A stretch of DNA of 38,119 nucleotides from Chryseobacterium gleum (lineage in GTDB: Bacteria; Bacteroidota; Bacteroidia; Flavobacteriales_D; Sanyastnellaceae): assembly GCA_945869405.1 (NCBI GenBank), contig CAMBPD010000005.1, forward strand, positions 1 to 38,119, written 5' to 3'. Below are positions 28,783 to 38,119 of the stretch, one piece after another. The notes under the pieces are model-generated. The model was not told the DNA's origin, searched no databases, and saw nothing but the letters and a program-made list of their open reading frames with translations. Numbering within the stretch: position 1 is the stretch's first letter; each line of letters opens with the position of its first letter. The position numbers and the translations under genes are program-made.

Positions 28783-30723
28783 TTAGAAGCCGGACAGAAA
28801 TGTTCCGGTTTCTTCCCATTGAAGCATCACTGCCTCAAGGTCTGCTTTCAGCGAGGCGTAAGTATCTAGTTTCTTTTTAGAAGCGGCGGCGTCTGTATAA
28901 TCAAGCTGTGCAATTTCAATATCCATAGCCGCTATTGCTCCTTCGAGGCGCTCTATTTCGCGCTCGCACTTTTGTAGTTGCGAATCCAGCTTTTTCTTAT
29001 GCTTTTCGCGTTCTTTTTGCTCCTCTCGAGATAGCACCAAATCATCGGGCTGGGCAGTAGGCACTGCCTTCTTCTCCTGCACGACAGGCTTTACCTTTTC
29101 GAAAAGAGCAATTGACTCTGCCTTCTTTTCTTTCAAGAAGTCCAATACATCGCCCTGCCACATACGCAGACGATCGGGCTTTATTTCGTATACCATATTG
29201 GTTAGACCGTTCAAAAAATCTCGGTCGTGACTCACTACCAACAATGTTCCATCATAGCGTGCCAAAGCCTGCTTGAGCACTTCCTTGGATGCAAGGTCTA
29301 AGTGGTTCGTTGGCTCATCGAGCACAAGGAAATTGCAAGGCTGCAGTAAGAGTTTACAGAGCGCTAAACGCGCTTTTTCACCGCCACTTAGCACACGAAC
29401 TTTTTTATCTACATCATCGCCACTGAACAAAAAGGCTCCCAACATGGAACGCACCCCTTTGCGAACATCACCAACCGCTTCATCATCTATCGTCTCAAAA
29501 ACAGTCTTGGTGCCATCCAACTCATCACTCTGGTTCTGTGCGTAATAACCGATACTCACACTGTAACCCGGATTAAACTCCCCATCATGCTCCTCTTTTC
29601 GCATGATCATGCGAATCAATGAGCTCTTACCAACCCCATTTTTCCCTACTAAGGCAATTTTTTCCCCTCGTGCTATGGTAATATCTACACCGCTAAACAA
29701 TCGATTCTCACCATACGCCTTACCCAGAGCTTTACCTTCTAAAATAATCTTTCCAGCATGCGGTGCCGGGGGAAAACTTATGCGGACCTTACTGCCGTCG
29801 ATATCATCTACCTCAATACGATCAAGCTTCTCAAGCTTCCTTATCAAGGTCTGCGCAAACGCAGCCTTATCCTTCTTGGCTCGAAACTTATCAATTAACT
29901 TTTGTGTGTCTTCAATGTATTTCAGCTGATTCTTGGCCGCAGCCTCTTGGCGCTGCACCTCATCTTGTCGCTGAACGATATACTTGCTGTACGAAAATTT
30001 ATAATCGTACACTTTTCCCTTGGTAATCTCTATCGTCCGAATAGTCACATTATCCAAAAATGTGCGGTCGTGGGAAATGAGAACTATTGCGCCTGCGTAT
30101 TCCCTCAAGAATTCCTCGAGCCATTCGATACTTTCAATGTCTAAGTGGTTGGTGGGCTCATCGAGCAGAAGTAGATCCGGATTTTGAAGGAGTATTTTAC
30201 CCAACTCCACACGCATTTTCCAACCTCCGCTGAACTCCTCCATCTTGCGGTTCATGTCCTCAGACCTGAAACCAAGACCCTTCAGCACTTTTTCAATCTT
30301 CTCCTCCAAATTACCACTTCCTAGCAACTCCAATCGGTGTGCTACCTCTTCCAACTCCTCGATCTTGTGCGCATAATCATCGCTCGTGTAATCGTGGTGG
30401 TCTGTAATCGCAACCGACAATTCTTCGAGGCGTTCCTTCAGCTGTTGCACCTCACGAAACGCGGTTGATGCCTCCTCATAAACGGTCGCGTTATCGCTAT
30501 GCCTCATCTCCTGAGCCAAATAGCCCACAGTGGTTCCTCTTGCCAGTGCAATAGTTCCTTCGTTCGGAACTTGAAGCCCCGCCAAAGTCTTTAACAAGGT
30601 TGATTTACCAGCTCCATTTTTTCCAACCAATCCAATACGATCGCGGGGACCAATGAAAAATCCTATACGCGAGAACAACTCGCGTGAGCCAAAATGAATT
30701 GTGAGATTGCCTACAGTTACCAT
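28783..30723 (-). CDS. ABC-F family ATP-binding cassette protein
   Basis: Two ATPase domains (GLVGKNGAGKSTLLKTLAG / ALVGKNGVGKSSLIRMIM), two signature and Walker B motifs (FSGGWKMRVEL...LLLLDEPTNHLD; LSGGEKARLAL...FLVLDEPTNHLD), no transmembrane region, C-terminal coiled coil. Confidence 0.95.
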   Translation of the reverse strand: MVTVGNLTIHFGSRELFSRIGFFIGPRDRIGLVGKNGAGKSTLLKTLAGLQVPNEGTIALARGTTVGYLAQEMRHSDNATVYEEASTAFREVQQLKERLEELSVAITDHHDYTSDDYAHKIEELEEVAHRLELLGSGNLEEKIEKVLKGLGFRSEDMNRKMEEFSGGWKMRVELGKILLQNPDLLLLDEPTNHLDIESIEWLEEFLREYAGAIVLISHDRTFLDNVTIRTIEITKGKVYDYKFSYSKYIVQRQDEVQRQEAAAKNQLKYIEDTQKLIDKFRAKKDKAAFAQTLIRKLEKLDRIEVDDIDGSKVRISFPPAPHAGKIILEGKALGKAYGENRLFSGVDITIARGEKIALVGKNGVGKSSLIRMIMRKEEHDGEFNPGYSVSIGYYAQNQSDELDGTKTVFETIDDEAVGDVRKGVRSMLGAFLFSGDDVDKKVRVLSGGEKARLALCKLLLQPCNFLVLDEPTNHLDLASKEVLKQALARYDGTLLVVSHDRDFLNGLTNMVYEIKPDRLRMWQGDVLDFLKEKKAESIALFEKVKPVVQEKKAVPTAQPDDLVLSREEQKEREKHKKKLDSQLQKCEREIERLEGAIAAMDIEIAQLDYTDAAASKKKLDTYASLKADLEAVMLQWEETGTFLSGF

Positions 30724-30737
30724 GATAAAATCGGCGG

Positions 30738-30745
30738 CAAAAGTA
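30738..30745 (-). promoter_or_regulatory. Bacteroidota-type -7 box TACTTTTG upstream of the ABC-F gene
   Basis: Minus-strand TACTTTTG, 14 nt from the ATG. Confidence 0.5.
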
Positions 30746-30784
30746 CGACCTGAATTAGGCTTTTATCGAATAGGCATCAAAACA

Positions 30785-30813
30785 AAAACGCCCTTCGGTT
30801 AGAAGGGCGTTTT
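30785..30813 (-). terminator. Rho-independent terminator of the porP-gldKLMN cluster
   Basis: Perfect 12-bp stem AAAACGCCCTTC (30785-30796) / GAAGGGCGTTTT (30802-30813), 5-nt loop, just after the gldN stop. Confidence 0.92.
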
Positions 30814-30831
30814 CACATTTTATACAAGGGC

Positions 30832-31686
30832 TTAAAAGTGCCACAAATCATGTTCTAGTACAAACAAATCGTTCTTGATTCGCTCGCTTTCCATGAGGGC
30901 ATCCACACCCTTCCATGTGGGCGTTACACCACGGTTGTAGACGTTATCTTCCTTCACCACATATCCTTGAAACATGCGCATCTGAAACAACTGGTCAAAG
31001 GTCATTTCCTGAGCGTTGTTGTGCGTATTGAATACATCGTAATTGTTGAAGATATACCGGCACTCCGGATAGTACAACCAGAACAATTCCTTCTGTCCCT
31101 TGATCTCGCCACTTTCTGAGTATCGCAATACAATTGGCGCAATGCCGATGATACGCACATAACGCTCAGAACGCTGCTTATCAAAAATCCAATCTTCCTT
31201 GATTTTATAAGACACCACATCTCGCGATGTGACCTCCTCTACGTTTCGAACCTCTTCCTTTTCTCCAGTGTCCAAGTTTTCCCTATAGCGAATAACTACG
31301 GGGTTGAGCATAGAGTCTAATTCCGTCTGTCCTAGCGGATAACGGAACTCGTCGTCTTCCTGCGTTGGTCCCGTTCCGTAGGCTGTTATTGACCCCTGGT
31401 CAATCAGGCCGATACGAATAACATCAAACAAACTTTTACGGTTCTCCAATTCATCAATCGGGAAGTAAAGCGTCTGGTTGATTTTTTGACGCAAATCAAT
31501 CACCTGCCAAATACGTTTAGCCCACATAACATCGGCCTCACGGAGATAGGGGTAGCTGATTACTTTGCGCGTTGGGTTGTGTTCTCGCACGTAGGCACCG
31601 TCAAGCACAGTTTGTGTTTGCGCTAGAAGTGCTTCTGTAAAAGAAACGACACACAGCAGGAGCAGAAACAGATTTTTACGATTCAT
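30832..31686 (-). CDS. gldN: Gliding motility / T9SS protein GldN (PorN)
   Basis: Signal peptide; DGAYVREHNPTRKVISYPYLREADVMWAKRIWQVIDLRQKINQTLYFPI; last gene of gldKLMN. Confidence 0.95.
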   Translation of the reverse strand: MNRKNLFLLLLCVVSFTEALLAQTQTVLDGAYVREHNPTRKVISYPYLREADVMWAKRIWQVIDLRQKINQTLYFPIDELENRKSLFDVIRIGLIDQGSITAYGTGPTQEDDEFRYPLGQTELDSMLNPVVIRYRENLDTGEKEEVRNVEEVTSRDVVSYKIKEDWIFDKQRSERYVRIIGIAPIVLRYSESGEIKGQKELFWLYYPECRYIFNNYDVFNTHNNAQEMTFDQLFQMRMFQGYVVKEDNVYNRGVTPTWKGVDALMESERIKNDLFVLEHDLWHF

Positions 31687-31698
31687 AGGTTTTCGTTT

Positions 31699-33408
31699 TT
31701 ACTGTATTTTCAACGTGATTGCCGACAGTTTACGGTCGGTATTGTCGGGCATTTTACACATGATTTGCTCGATGAAGATCTTTTCACCCTTCTTCATCTT
31801 TCTAATTGCCTGACTCGCCTCATCGGTAATACGATTTCCATTGCACTTGTATTCCTTGATGACTCCGTTACTCACCAATGTCACTACGAATGAGGTGACT
31901 TGCGCGGTAACCGGGAAGTCGAATCCTTCCATATCGGCGCGAACGCCAGCCGCAACAGATGCATCTCCTTGCGGAATCAGGCTGTCGTATGGCTTCTTTC
32001 CACCAAATGAAGGAATTGGATCAGGTATACGTTTTATACGGAAATTACGAGCGGGCATCGACACTGATTCACCATTGATGTTGGCACTCACATTTATTGT
32101 GGCCTCCTTGCCTTCTCCTGGCTTCACGTTGTAAGTGCCATCAGAGCTAGGAGATATGGAACCTCCGCTCATCGTCACAGATAGAGCACTGCGATCTACA
32201 CCTGGAACAGATACCTCTACAGGATTATCCAAACCACGATAGAACACGTTCATGTTTACTGGAGAAACAACCAACGCAGGTTCTCCCACGAAGAAGGGCT
32301 GAGTAGCAAAAGGAATAAACTCCATCTTACCGTCTTTCTCGTAACCGATTTGACCTGTGTAACCATGCGGACCCAAGCCCAAGCTTCCGGTGTTCACCTT
32401 GAAGCGGCACTTACCATCCGGATCGGCTGCAATACCATCACCTGAAGCACCAAATGCGCTTGGTATTGGCACCTTATCCCCGTTGTATGGGCCACCCATA
32501 TAAAGCTTCGTGTTGCTGGTCTTGTTGTAAGCTGCTAGGTAAACCTCCAGCTCGTAATCCTTACCTTTCAATACATAGCTTTGAAGCGGAACGGCCGCAA
32601 CGGTCACATCCGAAAACTTCAAGTCAGTCGCGTTGATACTGGATGCCAAGAAACTCATAACCGATGTCTTTGCATTCAGCACATCTGTCTCAATCTTTGA
32701 CATGGTCGCAATAATAGCCGCAAGTGGTGAATGGTAAAACTTGTTTGTCTCCCAAACTTCCATGTTGCCCTCTGCATCTGGCTCCTCGTTGTAAACGAAC
32801 GAGCTGTCTAGACTTGCCATTATTTCAGCATCGAGCCCTATCAACTTTCCATCGATGTTGGTGACTTGCATCGCCTTCATCTTGTCCTTAAACTCAATCA
32901 ACTTCGTCTTCAATTCGAAAGCCGACCAAGGTTCTTGCTTCGGCGCTTGTGGATTAGCACCTACCAACAGCGACGTGTTGTTTTGGTTCTCGTCCAATTT
33001 TGTCACCTTATCACGACCCTCTTTGGAGCCTAAGTCAATGGCTTTCTTTTTATCTTCCGTCATGAACTCCTCGTAGTCCGCTCCCGCTGGATCTCCTTTC
33101 ATAGAGCATGCAATGGTGCGCGCCTTGAGAATTTCAATGTAGTCGATTAGTTCGTCGCCAAGTTTAGATACCTCTTCCGCCTTCGCTAAGAACGGAGCTG
33201 CTTTGTCCGCCTCTTTAGCGTTTCGCAGACCGGCCAACGTAGCTTGTGCCTTCGTTTGTAATACTTCAGAGGTTTTACCCAAACCCTTGTTGATTTGGAT
33301 AAACGCATTCAATACATCCTTAGATATATTCATCGCAAGGAGAGCGGTGAGTACTAAGTACATCATCCCGATCATCTTCTGTCTGGGGGTTTCTTTTCCG
33401 CCTGCCAT
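31699..33408 (-). CDS. gldM: Gliding motility / T9SS inner membrane protein GldM (PorM)
   Basis: MAGGKETPRQKMIGMMYLVLTALLAMNISKDVLNAFIQINKGL and long periplasmic beta-rich region. Confidence 0.97.
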   Translation of the reverse strand: MAGGKETPRQKMIGMMYLVLTALLAMNISKDVLNAFIQINKGLGKTSEVLQTKAQATLAGLRNAKEADKAAPFLAKAEEVSKLGDELIDYIEILKARTIACSMKGDPAGADYEEFMTEDKKKAIDLGSKEGRDKVTKLDENQNNTSLLVGANPQAPKQEPWSAFELKTKLIEFKDKMKAMQVTNIDGKLIGLDAEIMASLDSSFVYNEEPDAEGNMEVWETNKFYHSPLAAIIATMSKIETDVLNAKTSVMSFLASSINATDLKFSDVTVAAVPLQSYVLKGKDYELEVYLAAYNKTSNTKLYMGGPYNGDKVPIPSAFGASGDGIAADPDGKCRFKVNTGSLGLGPHGYTGQIGYEKDGKMEFIPFATQPFFVGEPALVVSPVNMNVFYRGLDNPVEVSVPGVDRSALSVTMSGGSISPSSDGTYNVKPGEGKEATINVSANINGESVSMPARNFRIKRIPDPIPSFGGKKPYDSLIPQGDASVAAGVRADMEGFDFPVTAQVTSFVVTLVSNGVIKEYKCNGNRITDEASQAIRKMKKGEKIFIEQIMCKMPDNTDRKLSAITLKIQ

Positions 33409-33466
33409 TTTCTATACTTTTAATAGGTTGCTTGGATGTTCTTACTACAAGAGCATCACTAAACAA

Positions 33467-34270
33467 TTATTGGCGGGCTGTACCCATTGCGTTAAGCATG
33501 TTTGCATATACCGTGTTGAGCGATTTCAAGTTACGTGAAAGCTCGGAGATGCTTTCCTTGTATACTTTGGTATCCTCGACAGAATCTGCAAGATTCTTAA
33601 CAAGTTCATTCATGTTGCCATACATACTGCGAGTCTTTTCCATCTCTTGCAGTTGTAGCTCATACATGCTATTCAACGACTGAATATTTTCAGTCATCTT
33701 CTGCAAATGCACACCGGCAGTCTGTCCGCTTCTCGCTTGATCAGAAAGACCGGTCAAGGATTCAGAAACCGCTGCATACGTATCTGACAAAGCAGAAACA
33801 TTCTCTGTAGCTGACTTCAGCGTTGATGCGTATTCCTTAGAGGCTGTAGCTGGCGACGAGATATCAGACAAATCTTTTGCCTGTGAACTGAATGCACGCA
33901 TTCCGTCACCGAGGCTAGCGATAAGCTCGGGTTCAATCTTCGCTTCAGAAAGCATCGCGTCGAGTTGAGCGGTTACGCTTCCTCCAGCGTTGCCTTTGGC
34001 GCCCTTCTTATTTAATTCCTTCATTGAATGCTTTGCCTCTTCTGGCATAGCCAACTCTGGATAGACCAATGACCAATCAGGCTCCTCGTGCAAGGGTTCA
34101 AATGCCGAGAAGAAGAAAATTACAGCCTCCGTACTCAGTCCCACCACGAGCAGCAACGACGCAAACGGCCAGTGCTGAATCTTAAACATCGCTCCAATGA
34201 TTACTACGGCTGCTCCAATTCCATAGAGCTTTGCCATGAATTTTTTCCACGCTTTACTTCCAGGTTTCAT
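33467..34270 (-). CDS. gldL: Gliding motility / T9SS inner membrane protein GldL (PorL)
   Basis: KAWKKFMAKLYGIGAAVVIIGAMFKIQHWPFASLLLVVGLSTEAVIFFFSAFEP, two TM helices and a helical cytoplasmic region. Confidence 0.96.
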   Translation of the reverse strand: MKPGSKAWKKFMAKLYGIGAAVVIIGAMFKIQHWPFASLLLVVGLSTEAVIFFFSAFEPLHEEPDWSLVYPELAMPEEAKHSMKELNKKGAKGNAGGSVTAQLDAMLSEAKIEPELIASLGDGMRAFSSQAKDLSDISSPATASKEYASTLKSATENVSALSDTYAAVSESLTGLSDQARSGQTAGVHLQKMTENIQSLNSMYELQLQEMEKTRSMYGNMNELVKNLADSVEDTKVYKESISELSRNLKSLNTVYANMLNAMGTARQ

Positions 34271-34318
34271 AATTTTCTAACGCTTGTAAGGGTTAATAAA
34301 AGGTTGGTTTTTGATTGA

Positions 34319-35692
34319 TTACTCTTCGTTAAAGTCTTCAGCTACAACATTCTTTCCACGTCCCAGGTAGCTCATCACACAACGGAATCCGATGTATGAC
34401 TTGGCTGTATCCTGATATTCGTATGAACGAGTGCCGTTCTGAATAAAATACCCGATGTCCTTCCAGGAGCCACCGCGTATAACTTTTCTTTTCATGCTTG
34501 GAGGATCGTCTTGCTGAGCACGGTATTCGTATTCCGAACTCATGTCGTGCGTGAACTCGTAAACCGATTCATCGTAAGCTGTATTTGTCCATTCTGCTAC
34601 GTTACCCGACATACACCACAATCCGTAGTCATTGGCAGAGTATGATTGAACAGGTACCGTGTGGCAACCATTGTCCTCCACATAGTCTCCGCGCATCGGC
34701 TTAAAGTTGGCCAAGGGACACCCTAGGTTATTGCGGATGTATGGACCACCCCAGGGATAGGGTGATAATTCCAACCCGCCGCGTGACGCATATTCCCACT
34801 CTGCCTCAGACGGCAAACGGTAGCGCTGAACGAAGGGCTCACCAATCATGTATTTGAACTCATTGAGAATCTGTGTTCTCCATGCGCAGAAGGCCTGACA
34901 TTGACCCCATGTTACACCGACAACAGGATAGTCGTCGTAGGCAGGATGCCAAAAATAATTCTCTGTGAGGGGTTCGTTGAATCCGTAAGTAAAATCTGCA
35001 ACCCAGCAAAGTGTATCTGGGTAAATATTAGTTTGCTCTTCAATAATGAACTGAGCTCTGTCGCTGTGACCGCGAACCGAATGCAGTTGGTTGAGAGCGT
35101 TCACCTCACCATATTCCTCGTCCTTTCCCGCCTTCACGGCTGCACTCTTGTAGTCAATCCACCAATAGCGATATTTCATTTTTCGATTGTCTATTTCTAG
35201 ACGATCGTAAAACTTATCGGCTCCTTGCAAATAGAATTCGTTGAAGATATTCTCGAAAACATCCTCATTCTGCATGTCCATAGGCTCTTCCCAGTTCAAC
35301 ACGTAGCCTTTGTTAACGAACACTTCCCAATCCCGTCCATCGTCACGGTCAGGCTGCTTGTAACCCTCAACGTCAGCATTAGCAAGGAAATCTCGCATCA
35401 GAGAATCCCTTACATACTGAACGAACTGACGGTACTCGTTGTTCGAGATTTCAGTTTGGTCAATGTAAAACGCAGGCATTGTCACTGTTTTCGCCTTGTT
35501 GTTCAAGGCATAAGGGACATCCTGATCGCTCGGGCCCATAGTAAAGGATCCGAAATGAATGTAATTCATTCCATAGGGATTGATCTGTTCCCACTCCTCA
35601 GCGCGATAAGCACCAACGAGCTCTCCGTTTGCGCCATACTTGCAACTGGCGAAAACTGCGGCAATGATCAGAAACGATAACGACTTTTTCAT
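34319..35692 (-). CDS. gldK: Gliding motility / T9SS lipoprotein GldK (FGE-sulfatase-like)
   Basis: Lipobox AVFASC; FTMGPSDQDVPYALNNKAKTVTMPAFYIDQTEISNNEYRQFVQYV; YRLPSEAEWEYASRGG; VIRGGSWKD. ATG at 35692 preferred over 35701. Confidence 0.96.
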   Translation of the reverse strand: MKKSLSFLIIAAVFASCKYGANGELVGAYRAEEWEQINPYGMNYIHFGSFTMGPSDQDVPYALNNKAKTVTMPAFYIDQTEISNNEYRQFVQYVRDSLMRDFLANADVEGYKQPDRDDGRDWEVFVNKGYVLNWEEPMDMQNEDVFENIFNEFYLQGADKFYDRLEIDNRKMKYRYWWIDYKSAAVKAGKDEEYGEVNALNQLHSVRGHSDRAQFIIEEQTNIYPDTLCWVADFTYGFNEPLTENYFWHPAYDDYPVVGVTWGQCQAFCAWRTQILNEFKYMIGEPFVQRYRLPSEAEWEYASRGGLELSPYPWGGPYIRNNLGCPLANFKPMRGDYVEDNGCHTVPVQSYSANDYGLWCMSGNVAEWTNTAYDESVYEFTHDMSSEYEYRAQQDDPPSMKRKVIRGGSWKDIGYFIQNGTRSYEYQDTAKSYIGFRCVMSYLGRGKNVVAEDFNEE

Positions 35693-35833
35693 GATTTCCA
35701 ATTTTAGTAAACAATCATCTCTAAACTCTATCTGTCGGTTTGTTTATTACTAAAAAATTTGTTTGAGGTATATTCAAGCTCTCAGTTCAAAAGCTGCATA
35801 ACGATGCTAGAACCAACTTAGTTTCATTTTATT

Positions 35834-36784
35834 TTACAGGAATCGAGGATTGCTGTGTCCAGCGCCATTATCGACCTGTTTAAACTTCATGCAATAGGTT
35901 ATAAAAATCTCGTGCGAGCCGGCTGAATAGTCTTTCAGCATGGAGGTTGTCACGTCATACGAATAACCCAGTTTGATACCATGACTCATGGTGCGAACAC
36001 CTTGATCTATGGCCGCGAAGTCCTTTTGGAAGCCTAGATACGGAGCAAGTGCATCGCCTAGACGGTAGGCTATACCACCCCAAAACATTTTCTTGAAAAG
36101 AACATCCGCGTTTATATCCAATTGCTTCGAAGAAGCATCCGTCTTGAAAAGTACGTTGGGACGTAATACTAAATCTGCCCCGATTGCTTTCTCATAACCT
36201 CCCATGACGTAGTAATGACGAGCCATTTGTATACCTAGGTCATCCAGATTAGGACCCGCAAGGTGGGTAGATGAAACACCAAAGTAGTATTGATTCGGCT
36301 TGTATACGTTGAATCCAAACCCTAAGTCTGCTCCTCCTTGAGATCTTTCACTCACCGGGATCGACGGATCACCCAAATCAATAAACACCCAATTGGCGCC
36401 TAGCTTAGATTGATACATGCCAATAGATGCTCCTACCGAGAAGAAGTTCCCGTTGCTTAGCGATAGGTGGTAAGATGGTGAAAAACGAACAACCGTATTT
36501 TGTTGCTGTCCCAAAACTTCTGAATAAATCGTTGTGCCAAAACCAATGTTTTGCTTCGCCCCGAACATGCCACTGTAGTTGAACAAGTATGTTTTTGGGT
36601 CCTTGTCCAAACCGTCCCACTGATCCCTGTGCAAGGCTGTAATGCAATGCATACGATCGAAGCCCGACATTGCAGGGTTTACAGACAAGCGATCGTACTG
36701 CCACATTGTGAATTGTGGGTCTTGTTGCGCTGAGACTAATAAAACACTGAAAACAAAGCTTATAGAGATTAATATTCTCCTCAT
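35834..36784 (-). CDS. porP: PorP/SprF family type IX secretion system membrane protein
   Basis: Signal peptide; QDPQFTMWQYDRLSVNPAMSGFDRMHCITALHRDQWDGLDKDPKTYLFNYS...; directly upstream of gldKLMN. Confidence 0.94.
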   Translation of the reverse strand: MRRILISISFVFSVLLVSAQQDPQFTMWQYDRLSVNPAMSGFDRMHCITALHRDQWDGLDKDPKTYLFNYSGMFGAKQNIGFGTTIYSEVLGQQQNTVVRFSPSYHLSLSNGNFFSVGASIGMYQSKLGANWVFIDLGDPSIPVSERSQGGADLGFGFNVYKPNQYYFGVSSTHLAGPNLDDLGIQMARHYYVMGGYEKAIGADLVLRPNVLFKTDASSKQLDINADVLFKKMFWGGIAYRLGDALAPYLGFQKDFAAIDQGVRTMSHGIKLGYSYDVTTSMLKDYSAGSHEIFITYCMKFKQVDNGAGHSNPRFL

Positions 36785-36826
36785 AAATAATAGTTATTGC
36801 TTGGTTTGGTTTTCTAAAACAGGTTG

Positions 36827-36855
36827 CAAAAATGCTAATATAGTTGGTTTTTCAA
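36827..36855 (-). promoter_or_regulatory. Candidate promoter for the porP-gldKLMN cluster
   Basis: Minus strand TTG (36853-36855), 18-nt spacer, CATTTTTG (36827-36834), one mismatch to TAnnTTTG; about 42 nt upstream of the porP ATG. Confidence 0.45.
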
Positions 36856-36934
36856 TTGGTCAAGAAAAAACGTTAAACTGGGGGATGTGCTCGTTCATTT
36901 TTTTTACTTCAGGTCTTCATTTCATTCAGGTTTA

Positions 36935-38101
36935 TTAGACCAACTTCTGATACGTTTTCCACCAGCGATCCGGCATCTCCTCTGTTGACGCTTGCTGAAA
37001 TTCTTCATATGCGCAGGGCACCAAATGATGCCGCTCGTATTTGGTTGCCATGCCTGCCGGATAAGGAACGTCCATCCACCAGCGATCGGTCAAATTGCTC
37101 TTGTAAAAAACTAGATCTTGCCCATCCTTGGTAATGGGCACCATATACTTGAAATAATCCGAATAGTCGCCAACCGGATAGTCACCCTTGCGTTGGCTAA
37201 CCCCCTCCAAAAAACACCAAATCATTTGGGAAGCCAAATGGCTGGTGTGGCCTCCCAAATCCATCAATGGATCCAATTCATAGAGCCCAAAAGAGGTCAG
37301 CTTATCGCTCATTCCGGCATAACGACATAGCTGAGCCGCCTGATCTCCATAAAAACCATTTGGTCCGGGGTGCGTCGTTCCCGGCGCCTCACCCATTCGA
37401 ATGGCACTCATATCCACAGATAAGATGTCTGCATTGCGAATAATGGGCTCACTCCACTGCATGCCCGATTGAATATCACCCAATCGGTGCGCGTCGAAAT
37501 ACATATTCCCCATCAACTCCAGTAGATCGCTTTCAACTAAGTAGCGCTGATGACCGATATTGCTGTAGTTGAAAAGATAGTTTGGTTTATGGAGAATCAC
37601 CTTGTTCAAGTAATTCTTCGATGATATCACACCATCGCTTTTGCCAAAGTCTAGACGGTAGTCAATGGTTACCAAGTTCACCGTTTGCTCCATGTGCTCG
37701 TAGGCTTGATAATTGGCGAACGTTAAATCTTGACTCCCCCCGAGAATAAGGGGAATGATTCCCCTTCGTAAAAGCACTTCGCAGGTTTGATTGAGGGCGT
37801 AGTAGGTGTCGCTTACTTCGTTTCCTGCTTTAATATTTCCGAGATCGATTACAGACAATGCGCCATCAAACCAGTGCAGCCTGTATAAATGGTTTCTAAT
37901 TGAATCGGGAGCGTCTGCGGCCTGGCAATCTGACGCCGCTCCGCGGTGTTCACAAACCCCAAGAATGGCGACCTTCTTGCCATCCAACTCCTGCATATCG
38001 CCGTCAAAAAAATGCACATGGTTCTCTACATGGGAGGGCAGTAATGGGGATGAGAGCCCATCACGGAACTCGCTCCGAGTCAAGAAAACCGAAATATCCA
38101 T
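36935..38101 (-). CDS. Arginase/formimidoylglutamase-fold protein with degenerate metal-binding motifs
   Basis: DGKKVAILGVCEHRGAASDCQAADAPDSIRNHLYRL, PLILGGSQDLTF, TIDYRLDFG, ILSVDMSAIRMGEAPGTTHPGPNGF: ureohydrolase layout. The frame is open to the window edge; the Met at 38101 is the likely start. Confidence 0.8.
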   Translation of the reverse strand: MDISVFLTRSEFRDGLSSPLLPSHVENHVHFFDGDMQELDGKKVAILGVCEHRGAASDCQAADAPDSIRNHLYRLHWFDGALSVIDLGNIKAGNEVSDTYYALNQTCEVLLRRGIIPLILGGSQDLTFANYQAYEHMEQTVNLVTIDYRLDFGKSDGVISSKNYLNKVILHKPNYLFNYSNIGHQRYLVESDLLELMGNMYFDAHRLGDIQSGMQWSEPIIRNADILSVDMSAIRMGEAPGTTHPGPNGFYGDQAAQLCRYAGMSDKLTSFGLYELDPLMDLGGHTSHLASQMIWCFLEGVSQRKGDYPVGDYSDYFKYMVPITKDGQDLVFYKSNLTDRWWMDVPYPAGMATKYERHHLVPCAYEEFQQASTEEMPDRWWKTYQKLV

Positions 38102-38119
38102 GTTGCGAAAATGGAGCAC

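Noticed and set aside
1-38119. Mobile element, prophage, defence island, tRNA or rRNA genes
   Set aside because: No transposase, integrase, phage structural, restriction or Cas-like protein is recognisable among the ORFs, and no tRNA cloverleaf or rRNA-like sequence was noticed by eye; a tRNAscan/Infernal run would be needed to exclude small RNAs fully.

Overview
This 38 kb window looks like chromosomal DNA from a Bacteroidota (Flavobacteriales-like) bacterium. It is mostly housekeeping genes plus a type IX secretion/gliding (T9SS) locus. In order: a 5'-truncated PKD/T9SS-sorted protein; a SAM methyltransferase and a 2OG-Fe(II) oxygenase (minus strand); a DUF2723 membrane protein; TerC; FtsZ (minus); a DUF4290 protein; hemA-hemC-hemD; a PorV/PorQ-family protein; a heavy-metal-associated lipoprotein and heme A synthase (minus); an EamA transporter; rplU-rpmA; serS; a lipoprotein/TPR pair; nrdB-nrdA (minus); secA; an ABC-F ATPase (minus); and [arginase-like]-porP-gldK-gldL-gldM-gldN (minus). 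I saw no CRISPR array, transposase, prophage, rRNA or tRNA gene, and no complete new multi-gene defence or mobile system. The observations I consider most worth checking are: (1) a 48-bp imperfect palindrome inserted in frame in the methyltransferase gene, just before SAM motif I, resembling Rickettsia palindromic elements; (2) a 7-copy heptamer tandem repeat that supplies the methyltransferase stop codon and last residues; (3) an arginase-fold protein with degraded metal ligands directly upstream of porP-gldKLMN; (4) a 314-bp nrdB-nrdA spacer with spaced repeats and inverted repeats; (5) Bacteroidota-type promoter boxes, some so close to start codons that leaderless mRNAs are predicted. All family names come from reading the protein sequences; no database search was run.
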